From NCBI GenBank assembly GCA_024235695.1, contig JACKLX010000019.1:1-64000 (forward strand): a stretch of 64,000 bases of DNA, given 5' to 3'. Source of the DNA: Accumulibacter sp. Lineage in GTDB: Bacteria; Pseudomonadota; Gammaproteobacteria; Burkholderiales; Rhodocyclaceae. Shown one piece after another: positions 9,569-21,234 of this stretch (its first letter is position 1; every line of letters starts with the position of its first letter). The notes below the pieces were generated by a model. The model made no database searches. It was not told the DNA's origin and was given only the letters and a program-made list of their open reading frames with translations. Both the position numbers and the translations under genes were made by a program.

Positions 9569-10014
9569 CCGCTTCCCCCGACAACATCACGCTTGGCACA
9601 CATCAACTCGGCTTCGGCGACGATCTCCCCGTCAACCCGCGCTTCTGCCTTGTACTTCCAGATACCGCGCATCTGGCGCAGGATCTCGACATGCAGATGC
9701 AGCTGGTCGCCAGCGGTTACCGGTTTCTTGAAGCGCGCGCCGTCAATGCCAACGAAGTAGAAAACCGAGTTGGCGTCCGGTTTGACGCCCATCGTCTTGA
9801 ACGAAAGGATGCCCGCCGCCTGCGCCAGCGCTTCCATGATCAGCACGCCCGGCATCACCGGATGGTGCGGGAAGTGACCCGCGAAGAACGGTTCGTTCAC
9901 GGTGACGTTCTTGTACGCATGGATGGCTTTGCCCAGTTCGAAGTCGACCACACGGTCGACCAGCAAGAAGGGATAGCGATGCGGCAGGTGCTCCAGGATC
10001 TGGTGAATATCCAT
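9565..10014 (-). CDS. fabZ: 3-hydroxyacyl-ACP dehydratase FabZ
   Basis: About 149 residues, hot-dog fold. It dehydrates 3-hydroxyacyl-ACP in fatty acid elongation and so competes with LpxA and LpxD for the same acyl-ACP pool, consistent with its place between them. The signature [13 protein letters not shown] is near residue 10, and the catalytic His and Glu lie in [23 protein letters not shown] 10014 gives the usual MDIHQIL start. A TTG three codons upstream (10023) has better spacing to GGAGAG and overlaps the lpxD stop, so it may be the true initiation site. Confidence 0.96.
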   Translation of the reverse strand: MDIHQILEHLPHRYPFLLVDRVVDFELGKAIHAYKNVTVNEPFFAGHFPHHPVMPGVLIMEALAQAAGILSFKTMGVKPDANSVFYFVGIDGARFKKPVTAGDQLHLHVEILRQMRGIWKYKAEARVDGEIVAEAELMCAKRDVVGGSG

Positions 10015-10019
10015 TGCGT

Positions 10020-11057
10020 TCAAAACGTTCTCTCCGTTAATTCAAGTTTTTTCTCAAGTTCTGCGACGCGCTCGGCGAGTCTCGACAGACGCTTGATCTG
10101 GGCGGCGTTGTGCAACCATTCCTGGTGCGCTTCGAGCGGGAAGATGCTGGTGTACTGACCCGGCCGCGGCAGGTTCCTGGTAACCATGCTGCCCGCCGAG
10201 ACATGCACATCGTCGGCCAGATGCAGGTGACCGATGATCATTCCGGCGCCCCCGACGGTGCAGCGACGACCGATGCTGGTACTGCCGGCGATGCCAACAC
10301 AGCCAGCCATCGCGGCATGGTCGCCGATCGTGACGTTGTGGCCGATCTGGATCTGGTTGTCGAGCTTGACGCCATCGCCGATCACCGTGTCGTCCAGTGC
10401 GCCGCGGTCGATCGAGGTGTTGGCGCCAATCTCGACATCGTCGCCAATGACCACCCGACCGATCTGCGGGATCTTCACCCAGTGCTCGCCTTCCTTGGCG
10501 AAGCCGAAGCCATCGCTACCGATGATCGCGCCGGCGTGGATGATCGCCCGCTTGCCGATCACGCAATCGTCATACACAACAACGTTGGGATAGAGCAGGG
10601 AATCGTCGCCAATGGCAACGCCGTCACCAATCACACATCCGGGATGAACGATGACGTTCTCGCCGATGCTCACTCCTTCGCCGATCACCGCGTGCTCGCC
10701 AATGCTCGCCGATGCCGGCACGGCCGAGTTCACCACCGCCCCGGGACAGACGCCGGGACGGCGGCGGCGCGGCGGATGGAGCAAGGCCACGACGCGCGCA
10801 TAATAGGCGTAGGCATTTGGGCAAATGATGCGCGGCAGCGCGGTCGCGCAGGAAAACTTTGGCGGCACGATCACCGCCGTGGCCCGCGTTTCCTGGAGTT
10901 GTTGCCGGTATTTCGGATTGGCGAGAAAGGCGATGCTGCCCTCGCCCGCCGAAAGGAGGCTGCCGACCTGCGAGACGACGACGGAGCCATCGCCCTCGAG
11001 CACGCCGCCAAGACGCGCGACGATCTCGTCTAGCCGCAGACCTCCTGACACCCGCAT
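10020..11057 (-). CDS. lpxD: UDP-3-O-(3-hydroxyacyl)glucosamine N-acyltransferase
   Basis: A 345-residue enzyme of the third lipid A step, adding the N-linked 3-hydroxyacyl chain. An N-terminal uridine-binding domain (about 1-100, with [11 protein letters not shown]) is followed by long hexapeptide repeats, including the conserved GSDGFGFA segment and the catalytic His in [20 protein letters not shown]. The tail is a short coiled coil ([14 protein letters not shown]) that packs the trimer. The order skp-lpxD-fabZ-lpxA-lpxB is conserved in proteobacteria. The start codon has only a weak TGGA ribosome site. Confidence 0.96.
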   Translation of the reverse strand: MRVSGGLRLDEIVARLGGVLEGDGSVVVSQVGSLLSAGEGSIAFLANPKYRQQLQETRATAVIVPPKFSCATALPRIICPNAYAYYARVVALLHPPRRRRPGVCPGAVVNSAVPASASIGEHAVIGEGVSIGENVIVHPGCVIGDGVAIGDDSLLYPNVVVYDDCVIGKRAIIHAGAIIGSDGFGFAKEGEHWVKIPQIGRVVIGDDVEIGANTSIDRGALDDTVIGDGVKLDNQIQIGHNVTIGDHAAMAGCVGIAGSTSIGRRCTVGGAGMIIGHLHLADDVHVSAGSMVTRNLPRPGQYTSIFPLEAHQEWLHNAAQIKRLSRLAERVAELEKKLELTERTF

Positions 11058-11080
11058 TCCATTGCCAAACCGGGTGACGC

Positions 11081-11599
11081 TTACTTCGCGTCCTTGGGAT
11101 CTGACAGCGCCTTGATCACCTTGTCGGTGATGTCAAGCTTCGGGCTGACCCAGACCACGTCCTGGACAATCAGATCGTATTTCTCACTGTCGGCAAGCTG
11201 CTTGATCGCCTTGTTGGCCTTTTCGATGATCGCTGCATTCTCTTCATTCTGGCGCAGGTTCAAATCCTCGCGGAATTCGCGCTGCTTGCGCTGGAACTCC
11301 CGCGACAATTCGCCGAGATCCTTTTCCTTCGCCCGACGGTCCGCTTCAGCCATGGTCAGGCCGTTCTTCTCGAGCGTTTCCTGCAATCCCTGAACCTGCT
11401 TGGCGAGCCGCTGAAGATCCTGGTCGCGCTTGGAGAATTCCTGCTCGATCTTCTTGGCCGCCCTTACCGCAGCCGGAGCATCTCGAAAGAGCCGTTGGGT
11501 ATTGACGTACCCAACCTTCAGCGTTTCCGTCGCCGACGCGTAAGACACCGGCAGCGAGGCGATCAACGCGACCAGCAGTCTGGCAATCGTTTTCTTCAA
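11081..11599 (-). CDS. skp: Periplasmic chaperone Skp (OmpH family)
   Basis: A 172-residue protein with a signal peptide ([20 protein letters not shown], cleavage probably before TETLKVGYV). The rest is charged and strongly helical, the tentacle-like coiled coils with which Skp trimers hold unfolded outer-membrane proteins on their way to BamA. It initiates at TTG 11599, preceded by AGGAG at good spacing, and no ATG lies near. Its position directly after bamA is the standard arrangement and matches its role as a BamA partner. Confidence 0.93.
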   Translation of the reverse strand: MKKTIARLLVALIASLPVSYASATETLKVGYVNTQRLFRDAPAAVRAAKKIEQEFSKRDQDLQRLAKQVQGLQETLEKNGLTMAEADRRAKEKDLGELSREFQRKQREFREDLNLRQNEENAAIIEKANKAIKQLADSEKYDLIVQDVVWVSPKLDITDKVIKALSDPKDAK

Positions 11600-11614
11600 G
11601 CTAATTCTCCTGAG

Positions 11615-13897
11615 CTAGAAAGTCGTCCCGAACTGGAACTGGAACTTCTGGAGTTTATCATTGTTTTTTTCGTTGATCGGCTGACCAAAACTGAATTTCA
11701 ACGGTCCGAGGGGCGACAGCCAGGTCGCCGTGAGGCCCGCCGACATCCGCAATCCTTCGTTGGCATAGGTGTAATTGTCGGTGAACACGTTGCCGGCGTC
11801 GAAGAACGGACCGAAACGGAACGACTTGTCGAGCCCCGGGAACGGCATCAGCACTTCGGAGTTGAAAACGGCCTTGCGCGTACCGCCGAGGCGTGTGTCG
11901 GGATACAGCGGGTCGACCGGGCCGAGGCTCGCCGTATCGTAGCCGCGAACCGAGCCGACACCACCGGCGTAGAAGTTCTTGTAGAAGGGCAGCGTCTGCC
12001 CCTGCAGACCGTCACCGTATCCGAGTTCGCCACCGAGCATCAGAACCAGGTCCCTGGAAAGCCGGAAGTACTGCTGAATCTGGTAGGTCGCTTTATAGAA
12101 GGTCAGGTCGGCGCCAGGAATGGCCACCTCCAGTCCGGCCTTCTGCACGCCACCGCTGGCTGGAAGAATGGCGCTGTCCCGGCTGTCCCGGGTCCAGGAC
12201 ACGGTCGCCGGCACGGTGAGATTGGAGTCGCCATGCTGCGCCTGAAACTGGATGTACTGAATCGGCGTCGCCAGGGTGATCGGCGTAATGTCGATGGTCG
12301 TCTGATCGACCGCCAGCCCGAAATTGAGCGTTTGCTTTTCGCCAATCGGATAGCCGAAGCGGATGCCGCCACCGTATGACGTGGACTGGAAGGCGTAGCC
12401 GAGCGAGGTGGGGTTGAGCGTGCGGTAATAGACGTCGAAGCCCTGACTGATTCCGTCAACCGTGAAGTAGGGATTGGTGTAGTTGATCCCGACGGTCCGG
12501 TTCAACTTGCCGGTGTTCAGCTGCAAGGACAGGAACTTGCCGCTACCGAATATGTTGGCCTGCGCGATCGAAGCCGAGAGCACCACTTTTTCTGCACTCG
12601 AATAGCCGGCGCCGAGCGAGATGCTGCCGGTCGATTTCTCGGCAACGTTGACGTTCACGTCGACCTGGTCGATGGTTCCGGGCACGGGCGGAGTTTCGAC
12701 GTTCACTTCGGAAAAGTAATCGGTCTTGTCGATCCTCGCGCGCGACGCGACGACCCGCTCGGCGTCGTACCAGGCGGCTTCCATCTGGCGCATTTCCTGA
12801 CGAATCACCTCGTCACGGGTCTTGGTATTGCCGGTGATGTTGATCCGTCGCACGTAGGCCCGCTTGCCGGGATCGACGAAGATGGTGAACGCGACCTGCC
12901 GCTTCTCGCTGTCGATTTCTGGCGCAGCATTGACGTTGGCGAATGCGTAGCCCTCGGCGCCGAGCTTGTCGGCGATCGCTTTGGTGCTTTCGTTAAGCTT
13001 GGCGCGCGAGAAGACGTCGCCCGGCTTGATCTGCACCGCTTTTCTGAACTCTTCCTCGGGCAGGATCAGATCGCCGGCCAGTTTCACCGACGACACCTGA
13101 TAGCGATCGCCTTCCTTGATCGCGATCGTGATATAGATGTCCTTCTTGTCGGGACTGATCGACACCTGGGTCGATTCGACGTTGAACTCGAGAAAGCCAC
13201 GATCCAGATAATACGAACGCAGCGTTTCGAGATCGGCCGACAACTTCTGCTTGGAATACTGATCGCTCTTGGTATACCAGCTGATCCAGGTCGGCGTCCT
13301 GAGCTCCATCACACCCAGCAGATCCTTTTCCTTCAGGGCGTTTGCGCCGACGATGTTGATCTGCCGGATCTTGGCGACATCGCCCTCGTCGACATTGAAG
13401 TTGATGGCGACACGGTTGCGGTCCAGCGGCGTGATGGTGGTGGTGATGGTCACCGCGTAGCGGCCGCGTGACAGATACTGGCGCTTGAGTTCCTGCTCGG
13501 CCTTTTCCAGCGTTGCCCGGTCAAAGGTGCGCGATACCGCGATACCCACTTCTTTCAGACCCTTGAGCAGCTGGTCCTTGTCGAACTCCCGCAGGCCGAC
13601 GAAATCGATCTGCGCGATCGCCGGGCGCTCCTCGACGACAACGATCAGCACGTCACCAGCGACCTCGATCCGCACGTCCTTGAAGAAGCCCGTGCCGAAC
13701 AGCGCCTTGATGACTTGCGCCGCCTTTTCGTCGTTCATGGTGTCGCCGACCTTGACCGGCAGGTAGCTGAAGACCGTCCCCGCTTCAACGCGCTGAATGC
13801 CTTCGATACGGACATCCTTGACGGTAAACGGCGTCATCGCCGCGACGCCAGAGGCAAAGAAAGCGGCAAGCAGACCTGCGAGCAGGTTTTTCTTCAT
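11615..13897 (-). CDS. bamA: Outer membrane protein assembly factor BamA
   Basis: A 760-residue Omp85 protein with a signal peptide (MKKNLLAGLLAAFFASGVAA). Five POTRA domains follow (about 22-420; the first begins FTVKDVRIEGIQRVEAGTV), then a 16-strand beta barrel carrying the lid-loop VRGYD segment (GVGSVRGYDTASLGP). It ends in an aromatic C-terminal signature (FQFQFGTTF). As core of the BAM complex it inserts beta-barrel proteins into the outer membrane. It sits four bases downstream of rseP and just before skp, so all three envelope genes are probably cotranscribed. Confidence 0.97.
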   Translation of the reverse strand: MKKNLLAGLLAAFFASGVAAMTPFTVKDVRIEGIQRVEAGTVFSYLPVKVGDTMNDEKAAQVIKALFGTGFFKDVRIEVAGDVLIVVVEERPAIAQIDFVGLREFDKDQLLKGLKEVGIAVSRTFDRATLEKAEQELKRQYLSRGRYAVTITTTITPLDRNRVAINFNVDEGDVAKIRQINIVGANALKEKDLLGVMELRTPTWISWYTKSDQYSKQKLSADLETLRSYYLDRGFLEFNVESTQVSISPDKKDIYITIAIKEGDRYQVSSVKLAGDLILPEEEFRKAVQIKPGDVFSRAKLNESTKAIADKLGAEGYAFANVNAAPEIDSEKRQVAFTIFVDPGKRAYVRRINITGNTKTRDEVIRQEMRQMEAAWYDAERVVASRARIDKTDYFSEVNVETPPVPGTIDQVDVNVNVAEKSTGSISLGAGYSSAEKVVLSASIAQANIFGSGKFLSLQLNTGKLNRTVGINYTNPYFTVDGISQGFDVYYRTLNPTSLGYAFQSTSYGGGIRFGYPIGEKQTLNFGLAVDQTTIDITPITLATPIQYIQFQAQHGDSNLTVPATVSWTRDSRDSAILPASGGVQKAGLEVAIPGADLTFYKATYQIQQYFRLSRDLVLMLGGELGYGDGLQGQTLPFYKNFYAGGVGSVRGYDTASLGPVDPLYPDTRLGGTRKAVFNSEVLMPFPGLDKSFRFGPFFDAGNVFTDNYTYANEGLRMSAGLTATWLSPLGPLKFSFGQPINEKNNDKLQKFQFQFGTTF

Positions 13898-13901
13898 GAG
13901 T

Positions 13902-15269
13902 TCAGCCGGATAACAGTCGATTGATGTCGTTGTAGAAGGCGAAGGCCATCAGCATGAGCAGGAGCGCCAGGCCGATCTGCTGACCGACCTCCATGGTGCG
14001 CTCGGAAACTGGCCCACGCTTGACGATTTCGACGAGATAATACAGCAAATGGCCACCGTCCAGAATCGGGATCGGCAGCAGATTCAAGACCCCAAGGCTG
14101 ATGCTGACGAGCGCCAGGAACTTGATGTAATAGTCGAGTCCGAGCTTGGCAGAGCGGCCGGCGTAGTCGGCAATGGTCACCGGTCCGCTGATGTTTCGCC
14201 ACGACACCTCACCGGTCACCATCTTGCCCATCATCAACAGCGTGAATGCCGACTTGTCCCAGGTTTCGACGACTGCCTTGCCAAGCGCTGACACCGGCCC
14301 GTAGCGGACAGTGGTCATCAACCCGGCCTGCGCTCGATCGCCGTCGCTGACCGACACGCCAACCCGACCGACGATCTCGCCCTGGTCGTCGACGCTGGCC
14401 GGGGTAACGGCAATCTCTGTCCGCTGGCCGTCGCGCAGCACTTCGAGCATCAAGCGCTTGCCGGGCGATTGCCGTACCAGGCGTACGAAGTCCACCCAGT
14501 TCTCGATGGCGTGGTCGTCGACGGCCAGAACTTCGTCGCCACGGCGCAGACCGGCTGCCGCTGCCGCGCCGTTGGCGTTGACAGTCCCGAGCACCGGCGG
14601 CAGGCTCGGGCGGTAGAGAGCGAGCCCCAGCCGTGCCAGAGCGTCGCCCTCCCATCCCGAACGCCGGATCGCCGAGACATCGAGCCGCCGACTGGTGATC
14701 TCCCGGTGCGGATTGATCACCTCGAAGGTGATCTCGTCATGGTCGACAGCCCGTTGCAGCAGCAGCCAGCGCATCTCCTGCCACGTGTGCACCGGCTCGC
14801 CGGCGACCCTGAGGACCAGTTCACCATCTTCGAAGCCGGCCGCGGCAGCGGCACTCGCCGCCACCGGCGTACCGAGCAAGGGTTTGAACTCCTGTGTGCC
14901 GTGCCAGAAGAGGGCCCAGTACAAGACGATGGCGAGCAGAAAATTGGCTGCCGGTCCGGCTGCGACGATCACCATCCGCCACAGCACCGGCTGCCGATTG
15001 AAGCTGCGATGGAGTTCGGCTGCCGGCACTTCGCCTTCGCGCTCGTCGAGCATCTTGACGTAGCCGCCAAGGGGAAAGGCGGCAATTACCCATTCGGTAC
15101 GATCGCGACCGAGCCGCTTGATCCATAGCGGCCGACCGAAGCCGACCGAGAAGCGCAGAACCTTGACCCCTGCCCAACGCGCCGCAAGATAGTGGCCGAA
15201 TTCATGCACCACCACCAGGATGCCGAGAACCAGGGCAAAGGCGGCCAGGTAGTAGAGAAAACCGCTCAT
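13902..15269 (-). CDS. rseP: Site-2 zinc metalloprotease RseP
   Basis: A 455-residue inner-membrane protease that makes the second cut in the anti-sigma factor RseA and clears remnant signal peptides. HEFGH near residue 20, in the first membrane helix, gives the zinc-binding His pair and the catalytic Glu. The third ligand lies in [19 protein letters not shown] near the C-terminus. Two periplasmic PDZ domains lie between (around [19 protein letters not shown] and [20 protein letters not shown]). ATG 15269 overlaps the dxr stop (ATGA); a TTG two codons upstream is possible. Confidence 0.95.
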   Translation of the reverse strand: MSGFLYYLAAFALVLGILVVVHEFGHYLAARWAGVKVLRFSVGFGRPLWIKRLGRDRTEWVIAAFPLGGYVKMLDEREGEVPAAELHRSFNRQPVLWRMVIVAAGPAANFLLAIVLYWALFWHGTQEFKPLLGTPVAASAAAAAGFEDGELVLRVAGEPVHTWQEMRWLLLQRAVDHDEITFEVINPHREITSRRLDVSAIRRSGWEGDALARLGLALYRPSLPPVLGTVNANGAAAAAGLRRGDEVLAVDDHAIENWVDFVRLVRQSPGKRLMLEVLRDGQRTEIAVTPASVDDQGEIVGRVGVSVSDGDRAQAGLMTTVRYGPVSALGKAVVETWDKSAFTLLMMGKMVTGEVSWRNISGPVTIADYAGRSAKLGLDYYIKFLALVSISLGVLNLLPIPILDGGHLLYYLVEIVKRGPVSERTMEVGQQIGLALLLMLMAFAFYNDINRLLSG

Positions 15270-16453
15270 CGGCAAGCCCGCGTCGTGATGTAATCCTCGG
15301 CCGCTTCGCGTGCCAACCGGTCGGCGACAAGGACCTCGTCCAGCGAAGCCAGCGCGCGGCTTGCCGGCAACTGATCCATGGCGTCAGCGATTACCCGCGC
15401 GATCGCCGTGAAGCCGATCCTCCCGTCGAGGAAAGCCTGGACCGCCACTTCGTTGGCCGCGTTGAGCGTCGTCGGTGCACATCCTCCTTCGTCGAGTGCA
15501 CGATAAGCCAGCGCAAGGCATGGGAAGCGCTGGAGATCCGGCCGCTCGAAATGCAGCGACGCGACCGCGAACAGGTCGAGCGGCTCGACGCCTGCCGCGA
15601 TGCGTCGCGGATAAGCCAGGGCGTGGGCAATCGGCGTCCGCATGTCGGGATTGCCGAGTTCGGCGATCACCGAGCCGTCGGCATACTGGACCAGTGAGTG
15701 CACGATGCTTTGCGGATGAATCACGACCTCGATGCGGTCGGCAGGGACATTGAACAGCCAGTGCGCTTCGATGATCTCGAGACCCTTGTTCATCATCGTC
15801 GCCGAATCGACCGATATCTTTCGTCCCATGACCCAGTTCGGGTGAGCGCACGCCTGCTCGGGACTGACCGACTCGAGATCGGCGAGCGCGGTCGTTCGAA
15901 ACGGGCCGCCGGACGCGGTGAGATAAAGACCAAGTACGCCACTATCCTCGATAGCACCTGAATAATCAGCTGGAAGCGATTGAAAAATAGCATTATGTTC
16001 ACTGTCTATCGGCAGCAGTGTAGCGCCATTCTGGCGAACGGCGCGCATGAAGACCGAGCCGGCCATGACCAGCGCTTCCTTGTTGGCCAACAGGATCTTC
16101 TTGCCCGCGATGGCGGCGGCCATCGTCGGAGGCAAGCCGGCGGCGCCGACGATGGCCGCCATCACGGCATCGACTTCGGGCAGTTCGGCCATCCGCAGCA
16201 GCGCCTCGGGACCCCAGGCGACCTCGGTCGGGCAGCCGGCGGCAAGCAGCCGAGCCCGCAGGTCTGCAGCCAGACCGGCATCGCCGAGCACGGCATGACG
16301 CGGCTGGAATTCGACGCATTGCGCGAACAGCAGGTCCACCTGACGATGCGCGCACAGCGCCACCAGCCGATAGCTCTGCGGGTGACGGCGAACGACATCC
16401 AGAGTATTGACGCCGATCGAACCGGTCGAGCCGAGAATGGTGAGATTTTGCAC
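15266..16453 (-). CDS. dxr: 1-deoxy-D-xylulose-5-phosphate reductoisomerase
   Basis: A 395-residue NADPH-dependent enzyme that converts DXP to MEP, the committed step of non-mevalonate isoprenoid synthesis. The N-terminal Rossmann motif LGSTGSIG starts near residue 6. Substrate and metal residues are in [13 protein letters not shown] and [19 protein letters not shown], and the C-terminal helical domain is present. I chose GTG 16453 because it gives the family-like [14 protein letters not shown] start and follows GGGAG at short spacing. The frame also stays open upstream into cdsA. UppS, two genes upstream, uses isoprenoid units from this pathway. Confidence 0.95.
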   Translation of the reverse strand: MQNLTILGSTGSIGVNTLDVVRRHPQSYRLVALCAHRQVDLLFAQCVEFQPRHAVLGDAGLAADLRARLLAAGCPTEVAWGPEALLRMAELPEVDAVMAAIVGAAGLPPTMAAAIAGKKILLANKEALVMAGSVFMRAVRQNGATLLPIDSEHNAIFQSLPADYSGAIEDSGVLGLYLTASGGPFRTTALADLESVSPEQACAHPNWVMGRKISVDSATMMNKGLEIIEAHWLFNVPADRIEVVIHPQSIVHSLVQYADGSVIAELGNPDMRTPIAHALAYPRRIAAGVEPLDLFAVASLHFERPDLQRFPCLALAYRALDEGGCAPTTLNAANEVAVQAFLDGRIGFTAIARVIADAMDQLPASRALASLDEVLVADRLAREAAEDYITTRACR

Positions 16454-16470
16454 AGCGCTCCCGGAGACCG

Positions 16471-17307
16471 TCAGGACGGGGCCGCCAGCCACACCAGAGC
16501 AACCAGCGGCAGCGTGGAGGTCAAACTGTCGATACGATCAAGCACGCCGCCATGCCCCGGCAAGACGTTGCTGCTGTCTTTCAGGCCTGCCTGACGTTTG
16601 AGCAGCGACTCGAAGAGATCACCAAGAATGCTGATGGCGGTAAGCAGCACCAGGACCACGAGCAGCAGCAAATGGCTGCCGGCCAGCGTGGCAGGTAACT
16701 TCGAAGACATCAGAAAGCCGTAGCCGACCACCGCGATGCCACCGCCAATCGCTCCCTCCCAGGTCTTTCCCGGGCTGATGTTGGGCGCCAGCTTGTGTTT
16801 GCCGAAACGTCTGCCGGCGAAATACGCTCCGATATCCGCCAGCCAGACGACGACCATGATCGCCAGCAAGGCTTGCGGGCCTGCCTGCCGCAGTTGCACC
16901 AGGGCCAACCAGGTCGGCAGGATCAGCACGATTCCCACGGCCAGGCCGACGGTCGGATTCGACAGGGACCAACGGCGCTTCAGCCAGATCGGCACGGCGA
17001 ACAGCCACAGTACCGCTGCGGGCGGGTACAGCCACCCACCCAGGCGCCAGGCCGCTCCCGAAAATCCGCTACCAAGACCGACCGCCGCCGGTTCAAGAAC
17101 GCTGAGAGCTGCGCACAGTCCTGCCAGCAGCCCGCCAAGAAGGAATCGGGTCGTACCAGTCAAGCGCAGCAAGCCGCCCCACTCCCAGGCGGCGACGGCC
17201 GCTACCAGGGTGGCAAACAGCAACCATCCCAGGGGCGACAGGTAGAAGAGTGCGAAGAAGAAAGCGGCGAACAGGAAAACCGCGGTGATCACCCGCGTCC
17301 TAAGCAT
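16471..17307 (-). CDS. cdsA: Phosphatidate cytidylyltransferase
   Basis: A 278-residue integral membrane enzyme that makes CDP-diacylglycerol from CTP and phosphatidic acid, the precursor of all bacterial phospholipids. At least seven hydrophobic helices are evident. The C-terminus carries the family signature: [19 protein letters not shown] followed by [13 protein letters not shown], with the metal-binding Asp residues. The start overlaps the end of uppS by eight bases. Confidence 0.95.
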   Translation of the reverse strand: MLRTRVITAVFLFAAFFFALFYLSPLGWLLFATLVAAVAAWEWGGLLRLTGTTRFLLGGLLAGLCAALSVLEPAAVGLGSGFSGAAWRLGGWLYPPAAVLWLFAVPIWLKRRWSLSNPTVGLAVGIVLILPTWLALVQLRQAGPQALLAIMVVVWLADIGAYFAGRRFGKHKLAPNISPGKTWEGAIGGGIAVVGYGFLMSSKLPATLAGSHLLLLVVLVLLTAISILGDLFESLLKRQAGLKDSSNVLPGHGGVLDRIDSLTSTLPLVALVWLAAPS

Positions 17308-18094
17308 CTAGTCGCGGGCCAGTCGGCGAAGCCGTCGTGGGGGAAGCGCTCTTCAACTGCTCACTGGTTCGCCCGAATCGACGCTCGCGCTGCCGATACG
17401 ACGCCAGCGCACCGTCGAAGGCGGCCGCATCGAACTCGGGCCAGAGCACGTCGGTGAAGTACAGTTCGGAATAAGCCAGTTGCCAGAGCAGGAAGTTGCT
17501 GATTCGCTGCTCGCCGCCGGTACGGATGAACAGATCCGGCTCCGGTGCGTAGCTCATGGCCAGATGCGGGGCGAGATCGGCTTCGCTCCAATCATCGACC
17601 TTCTCGGGCTGGTTGCTCAGCATCCGCTTGACCGCCTGAACGATATCCCAGCGCCCACCGTAATTCGCGGCGACGGTCAGGATCAGCTGGCTGTTGGCGG
17701 CGGTTCGCTGCTCCGACGCGCTGATCAGTGCTTGCAGTTCCGGTTCGAAACGTGACAGATCACCAATCACGCGCAAGCGTACGCCATTGCGATGAAGCTT
17801 GCTGACTTCCTCGCGCAGGGCCCGCACGAACAGCTGCATCAGCAACGAGACTTCCTCTTCCGGACGACGCCAGTTCTCGGAGCTGAAGGCGAACAGGGTC
17901 AGATACTCGATGCCGCGCTCAAGACAGGTTCTGACCGTTGCGCGGACCGTTTCGACGCCGCGATGATGGCCAGCAAAGCGAGGCAAGAAGCGCCTCTTGG
18001 CCCACCGCCCGTTGCCGTCCATGATGATCGCGACGTGCCGCGGCACCGCCGCCGTAGCCGGAACATCGCGAGTGGAACTGCCAAAGAGAGCCAT
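17300..18094 (-). CDS. uppS: Undecaprenyl diphosphate synthase (cis-prenyltransferase)
   Basis: A 264-residue enzyme that extends farnesyl diphosphate with isopentenyl units to make the C55 lipid carrier for peptidoglycan and O-antigen. The catalytic Asp is in [13 protein letters not shown] near residue 25. Other conserved segments are [15 protein letters not shown] and [22 protein letters not shown] 18094 gives a normal length; the frame is open further upstream but that part is unlike the family. It follows frr by 23 bases. Confidence 0.95.
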   Translation of the reverse strand: MALFGSSTRDVPATAAVPRHVAIIMDGNGRWAKRRFLPRFAGHHRGVETVRATVRTCLERGIEYLTLFAFSSENWRRPEEEVSLLMQLFVRALREEVSKLHRNGVRLRVIGDLSRFEPELQALISASEQRTAANSQLILTVAANYGGRWDIVQAVKRMLSNQPEKVDDWSEADLAPHLAMSYAPEPDLFIRTGGEQRISNFLLWQLAYSELYFTDVLWPEFDAAAFDGALASYRQRERRFGRTSEQLKSASPTTASPTGPRLDA

Positions 18095-18117
18095 TTCGAT
18101 TACTCGACCGGCAGTGA

Positions 18118-18678
18118 CTAGATAGCCATCAACTCGGTTTCCTTGTGGCTGAGCTGCTTGTCGATCTCGCCAACGTAATGGTCGGTAAGCTTCTGGATTT
18201 CGTCCTGGGCACGGTGTTCCTCGTCCTCGGAGCACTCCTTGTTCTTGAGCATCTCCTTGAGAGTCGCAATCGCATCGCGCCGCAGGTTGCGAACCGCCAC
18301 CTTCGATCCCTCGGCCTCACCCTTCACCACCTTGATCAGTTCCTTGCGCCTGTCTTCGGTCAGTGCCGGCATCGGAACCCGGATCAGATCGCCTTGCGAG
18401 GACGGATTGAGGCCCAGGTCACAGTCGCGAATGGCCTTTTCGATCTTCGCGGCCATGCCTTTTTCCCACGCCTGCACACCCAGTGCACGAGCGTCAAGCA
18501 GGGTCACGTTGGCGACCGTGTTGATCGGTACCAACGAGCCGTAGTACTCGACCTGGACGTGGTCCAGCAAACCGATGTGAGCCCGTCCGGTCCGCACCTT
18601 GGCGAGGTCGGTCTTGAGCGCTGCCAGCGACTTCTGCATCTTTACGTCGGTAGCTTTCTTGACATCTGCTATTGACAT
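18118..18678 (-). CDS. frr: Ribosome recycling factor
   Basis: A 186-residue protein of normal length that, with EF-G, splits post-termination ribosomes. The sequence matches the family throughout: [20 protein letters not shown] in the first helix of domain I, the domain II region with [20 protein letters not shown], and the long C-terminal helix ([20 protein letters not shown]). A GGAGA ribosome site precedes ATG 18678. It is 12 bases from pyrH, as in most proteobacteria. Confidence 0.97.
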   Translation of the reverse strand: MSIADVKKATDVKMQKSLAALKTDLAKVRTGRAHIGLLDHVQVEYYGSLVPINTVANVTLLDARALGVQAWEKGMAAKIEKAIRDCDLGLNPSSQGDLIRVPMPALTEDRRKELIKVVKGEAEGSKVAVRNLRRDAIATLKEMLKNKECSEDEEHRAQDEIQKLTDHYVGEIDKQLSHKETELMAI

Positions 18679-18690
18679 TTTCGGTCTCCG

Positions 18691-19413
18691 TCAGCAATAC
18701 ACCAGGGTGCCTTCGCTCTCGCCCATCGTAACCCGCTCCAGGGCGCCCTGCTTGAAAATGGAGAAGACGTTGATCGGCAACTTCTGGTCCCGACACAGTG
18801 CAAAAGCCGTGGCATCCATCACCGCCAGGTTCTGCGCAATGGCCTCGTCGAAGCTGATCCGATCGTAGCGGATGGCCAGGGGATCCTTCTTCGGGTCCGC
18901 CGAATAGATGCCATCGACCTTGGTCGCCTTGAGGACGATTTCAGCACCGATCTCGGCCCCGCGCAAGGCAGCCGCCGTGTCGGTCGTAAAAAACGGGTTG
19001 CCGGTGCCGGCTGCGAAGATCACCGTCCGGCCCTGCTCCAGGTAACGGATCGCCTTCGCACGAATGTACGGTTCGACCACCTGCTCGATATTCAACGCCG
19101 ACTGGACACGTGAAGCCATGCCGGCGGCCCGCATGGCGTCGTGCAGTGCCAATCCGTTCATCACTGTCGCCAACATGCCCATGTAGTCTGCCTGGGCACG
19201 GTCCATGCCGGTGGCGGCGGGCGCAACACCCCGAAAGATATTGCCGCCGCCGATCACCACACCGACCTGTACGCCCATCTCGACGATAACCTTGATCTCG
19301 CCAACGATCCCCGAAATGGTCTGCCGGTTGATGCCATACGCATCGCCCCCCATGAGCGCCTCACCCGAGAGCTTGAGCAGGATGCGTTTGTATTTCGGCG
19401 CGTTCTCGGACAT
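18691..19413 (-). CDS. pyrH: Uridylate kinase
   Basis: A 240-residue bacterial UMP kinase of the amino-acid-kinase fold, which forms a hexamer and phosphorylates UMP to UDP. Landmarks are [12 protein letters not shown] at the N-terminus, the glycine-rich [31 protein letters not shown], and [21 protein letters not shown] 19413 has AAGGAG ten bases upstream. The in-frame GTG at 19422 lies too close to that site. Confidence 0.96.
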   Translation of the reverse strand: MSENAPKYKRILLKLSGEALMGGDAYGINRQTISGIVGEIKVIVEMGVQVGVVIGGGNIFRGVAPAATGMDRAQADYMGMLATVMNGLALHDAMRAAGMASRVQSALNIEQVVEPYIRAKAIRYLEQGRTVIFAAGTGNPFFTTDTAAALRGAEIGAEIVLKATKVDGIYSADPKKDPLAIRYDRISFDEAIAQNLAVMDATAFALCRDQKLPINVFSIFKQGALERVTMGESEGTLVYC

Positions 19414-19473
19414 TTGCGTCACGCTCCTTCAGTCAGAGGCCTGCCTGCCAACACCACGAGTGCCATCCTTGGT

Positions 19474-20367
19474 CTACTTCTGGGCGGCGGCGGCCTGGGC
19501 AGCCACTTCGGCAGCAAAGTCGTTGCTGCGCTTGGCGATGCCTTCGCCGACCACGAACAGCGTGAAGCCAGCCACCGAGGCGCCCTTGGTCTTGAGCAAC
19601 TGGGCGATGGTCTGCTTGCCATCCTCGGCCTTGACGAAGACCTGACCAAGCAAGGTGACTTCGTTCAGGAATTTCTGCACCGAACCCTCGGCAATCTTTT
19701 CCAGCATCGCTTCCGGCTTGCCAGCCTCCTTGGCCTTCTCGATCGCGATACGACGCTCGCTGTCGATCAGGTCGGCGGCAACGCCGCTGGCATCCAGCGC
19801 CTTTGGCTTGCCGGCCGCAACCTGCATTGCCAGATCCTTGCCCAACTGATCGTCGCCACCGACGCAATCGAGCAGAACACCAATCTTGGCGCCGCCATGG
19901 ACGTAGGCAGCGAGCTTGCCCGTTGCCTGCAAGCGGACAAAGCGGCGGATCGACAGGTTCTCGCCGATCTTGCCGACCAGCGCGGTGCGCGTCGATTCGA
20001 CCGTGCCGTCAGCCAATGGCAGGGCGGACAAGGCCGCGACATCGGCCGGATCATGCGCCGCGACGAGTGCGGCGCAATCACTGGCCAGCTTCAGAAAATC
20101 ATCGTTCTTGGCAACGAAGTCGGTTTCGCAGTTGATCTCGATCATACTGCCCAGCTTGCCGTCGTCCGCCAGATGGATCGCCACGACGCCTTCGGCGGTG
20201 ATCCGACTGGCCGCCTTGCTGGCCTTCGAACCGAGTTTGACACGCAGAATTTCTTCCGCCTTGCCCAGATCCCCGGCCGCCTCGGTCAGCGCCCTCTTAC
20301 ATTCCATCATCGGCGCGTCGGTGCGTTCGCGCAGTTCTTTGACCATGCTTGCGGTAATTTCCGCCAT
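19474..20367 (-). CDS. tsf: Elongation factor Ts
   Basis: A 297-residue nucleotide exchange factor that releases GDP from EF-Tu. It has the N-terminal UBA-like domain ([20 protein letters not shown]), the signature around [12 protein letters not shown] near residue 80 that contacts EF-Tu, and the two-part core domain. ATG 20367 has GGAG six bases upstream; the frame also opens four codons earlier. It follows rpsB on the same strand, the universal arrangement, with a 123-base gap. Confidence 0.97.
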   Translation of the reverse strand: MAEITASMVKELRERTDAPMMECKRALTEAAGDLGKAEEILRVKLGSKASKAASRITAEGVVAIHLADDGKLGSMIEINCETDFVAKNDDFLKLASDCAALVAAHDPADVAALSALPLADGTVESTRTALVGKIGENLSIRRFVRLQATGKLAAYVHGGAKIGVLLDCVGGDDQLGKDLAMQVAAGKPKALDASGVAADLIDSERRIAIEKAKEAGKPEAMLEKIAEGSVQKFLNEVTLLGQVFVKAEDGKQTIAQLLKTKGASVAGFTLFVVGEGIAKRSNDFAAEVAAQAAAAQK

Positions 20368-20490
20368 TTCATTCTCCACTTACAAACGCTTCCGGAACGT
20401 CCGGCCGCGCCTCACTGAACATATTCAAGATCAGGACACAGCGCTGGCCGGACGGCGGCTCAGCGCACGCCCGGCCAGCGCAGCCGGCAA

Positions 20491-21234
20491 TCAGTCGTCG
20501 CTTGCTTCTTCGATGAACTCGTCACCAGAAACCGCTTCGATGATTTCCTCGACGAACTGGCTGCGCCCTTCAAGGACGGCATCCGCGACGCCCCGGGCGT
20601 ACAGTCGGATGGCACGCGACGAATCATCGTTGCCGGGAATGACGTAGTCGACGCCATCCGGCGAATGGTTGGTATCGACAACCGCGACCACCGGAATTCC
20701 CAGCTTGCTGGCTTCGGTGATGGCGATCTTGTGGTAGCCGACGTCAATCACGAACAGCGCGTCGGGCAGCGTCGCCATATCCTTGATGCCACCGATCGAC
20801 TTGTGCATCTTGTCCAGTTCCCGCGTGGTCATCAGCGCTTCCTTCTTGCCGAGCCGCTCGAGCGAGCCGTCTTCGACCATCGCCTCCATCTCCTTGAGAC
20901 GCTTGATCGACTGCTTGATGGTCTTGAAATTGGTCAGCATGCCACCCAGCCAACGCTGGTCGACGTAGGGAGACCCACAACGCAACGCTTCCTCGGCGAT
21001 GATCTCGCGCGCCTGTCGCTTGGTCCCCACCATCAGGATGGTGCCCTTGTTGGCCGACAGCTTGCGGACGAAGGCCATGGCTTCGTTGTACTTGGCAAGC
21101 GTCTGTTCCAGGTTGACGATGTGGATCTTGTTGCGGGCGCCGAAGATGTACGGCGCCATTCGGGGATTCCAGAAGCGTGTCTGGTGGCCGAAGTGGACAC
21201 CGGCCTCGAGCATCTGACGCATCGTTGTAGACAT
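20491..21234 (-). CDS. rpsB: 30S ribosomal protein S2
   Basis: A 247-residue S2 protein. The N-terminus [20 protein letters not shown] and the later [18 protein letters not shown] and [20 protein letters not shown] are S2 signatures. It binds late to the 30S head-body junction and helps recruit S1, whose gene (rpsA) lies at 40983-42680. The first codon lacks a strong Shine-Dalgarno sequence (only GAG). The long 5' leader may carry S2 autoregulation, as is known in enteric bacteria. Confidence 0.97.
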   Translation of the reverse strand: MSTTMRQMLEAGVHFGHQTRFWNPRMAPYIFGARNKIHIVNLEQTLAKYNEAMAFVRKLSANKGTILMVGTKRQAREIIAEEALRCGSPYVDQRWLGGMLTNFKTIKQSIKRLKEMEAMVEDGSLERLGKKEALMTTRELDKMHKSIGGIKDMATLPDALFVIDVGYHKIAITEASKLGIPVVAVVDTNHSPDGVDYVIPGNDDSSRAIRLYARGVADAVLEGRSQFVEEIIEAVSGDEFIEEASDD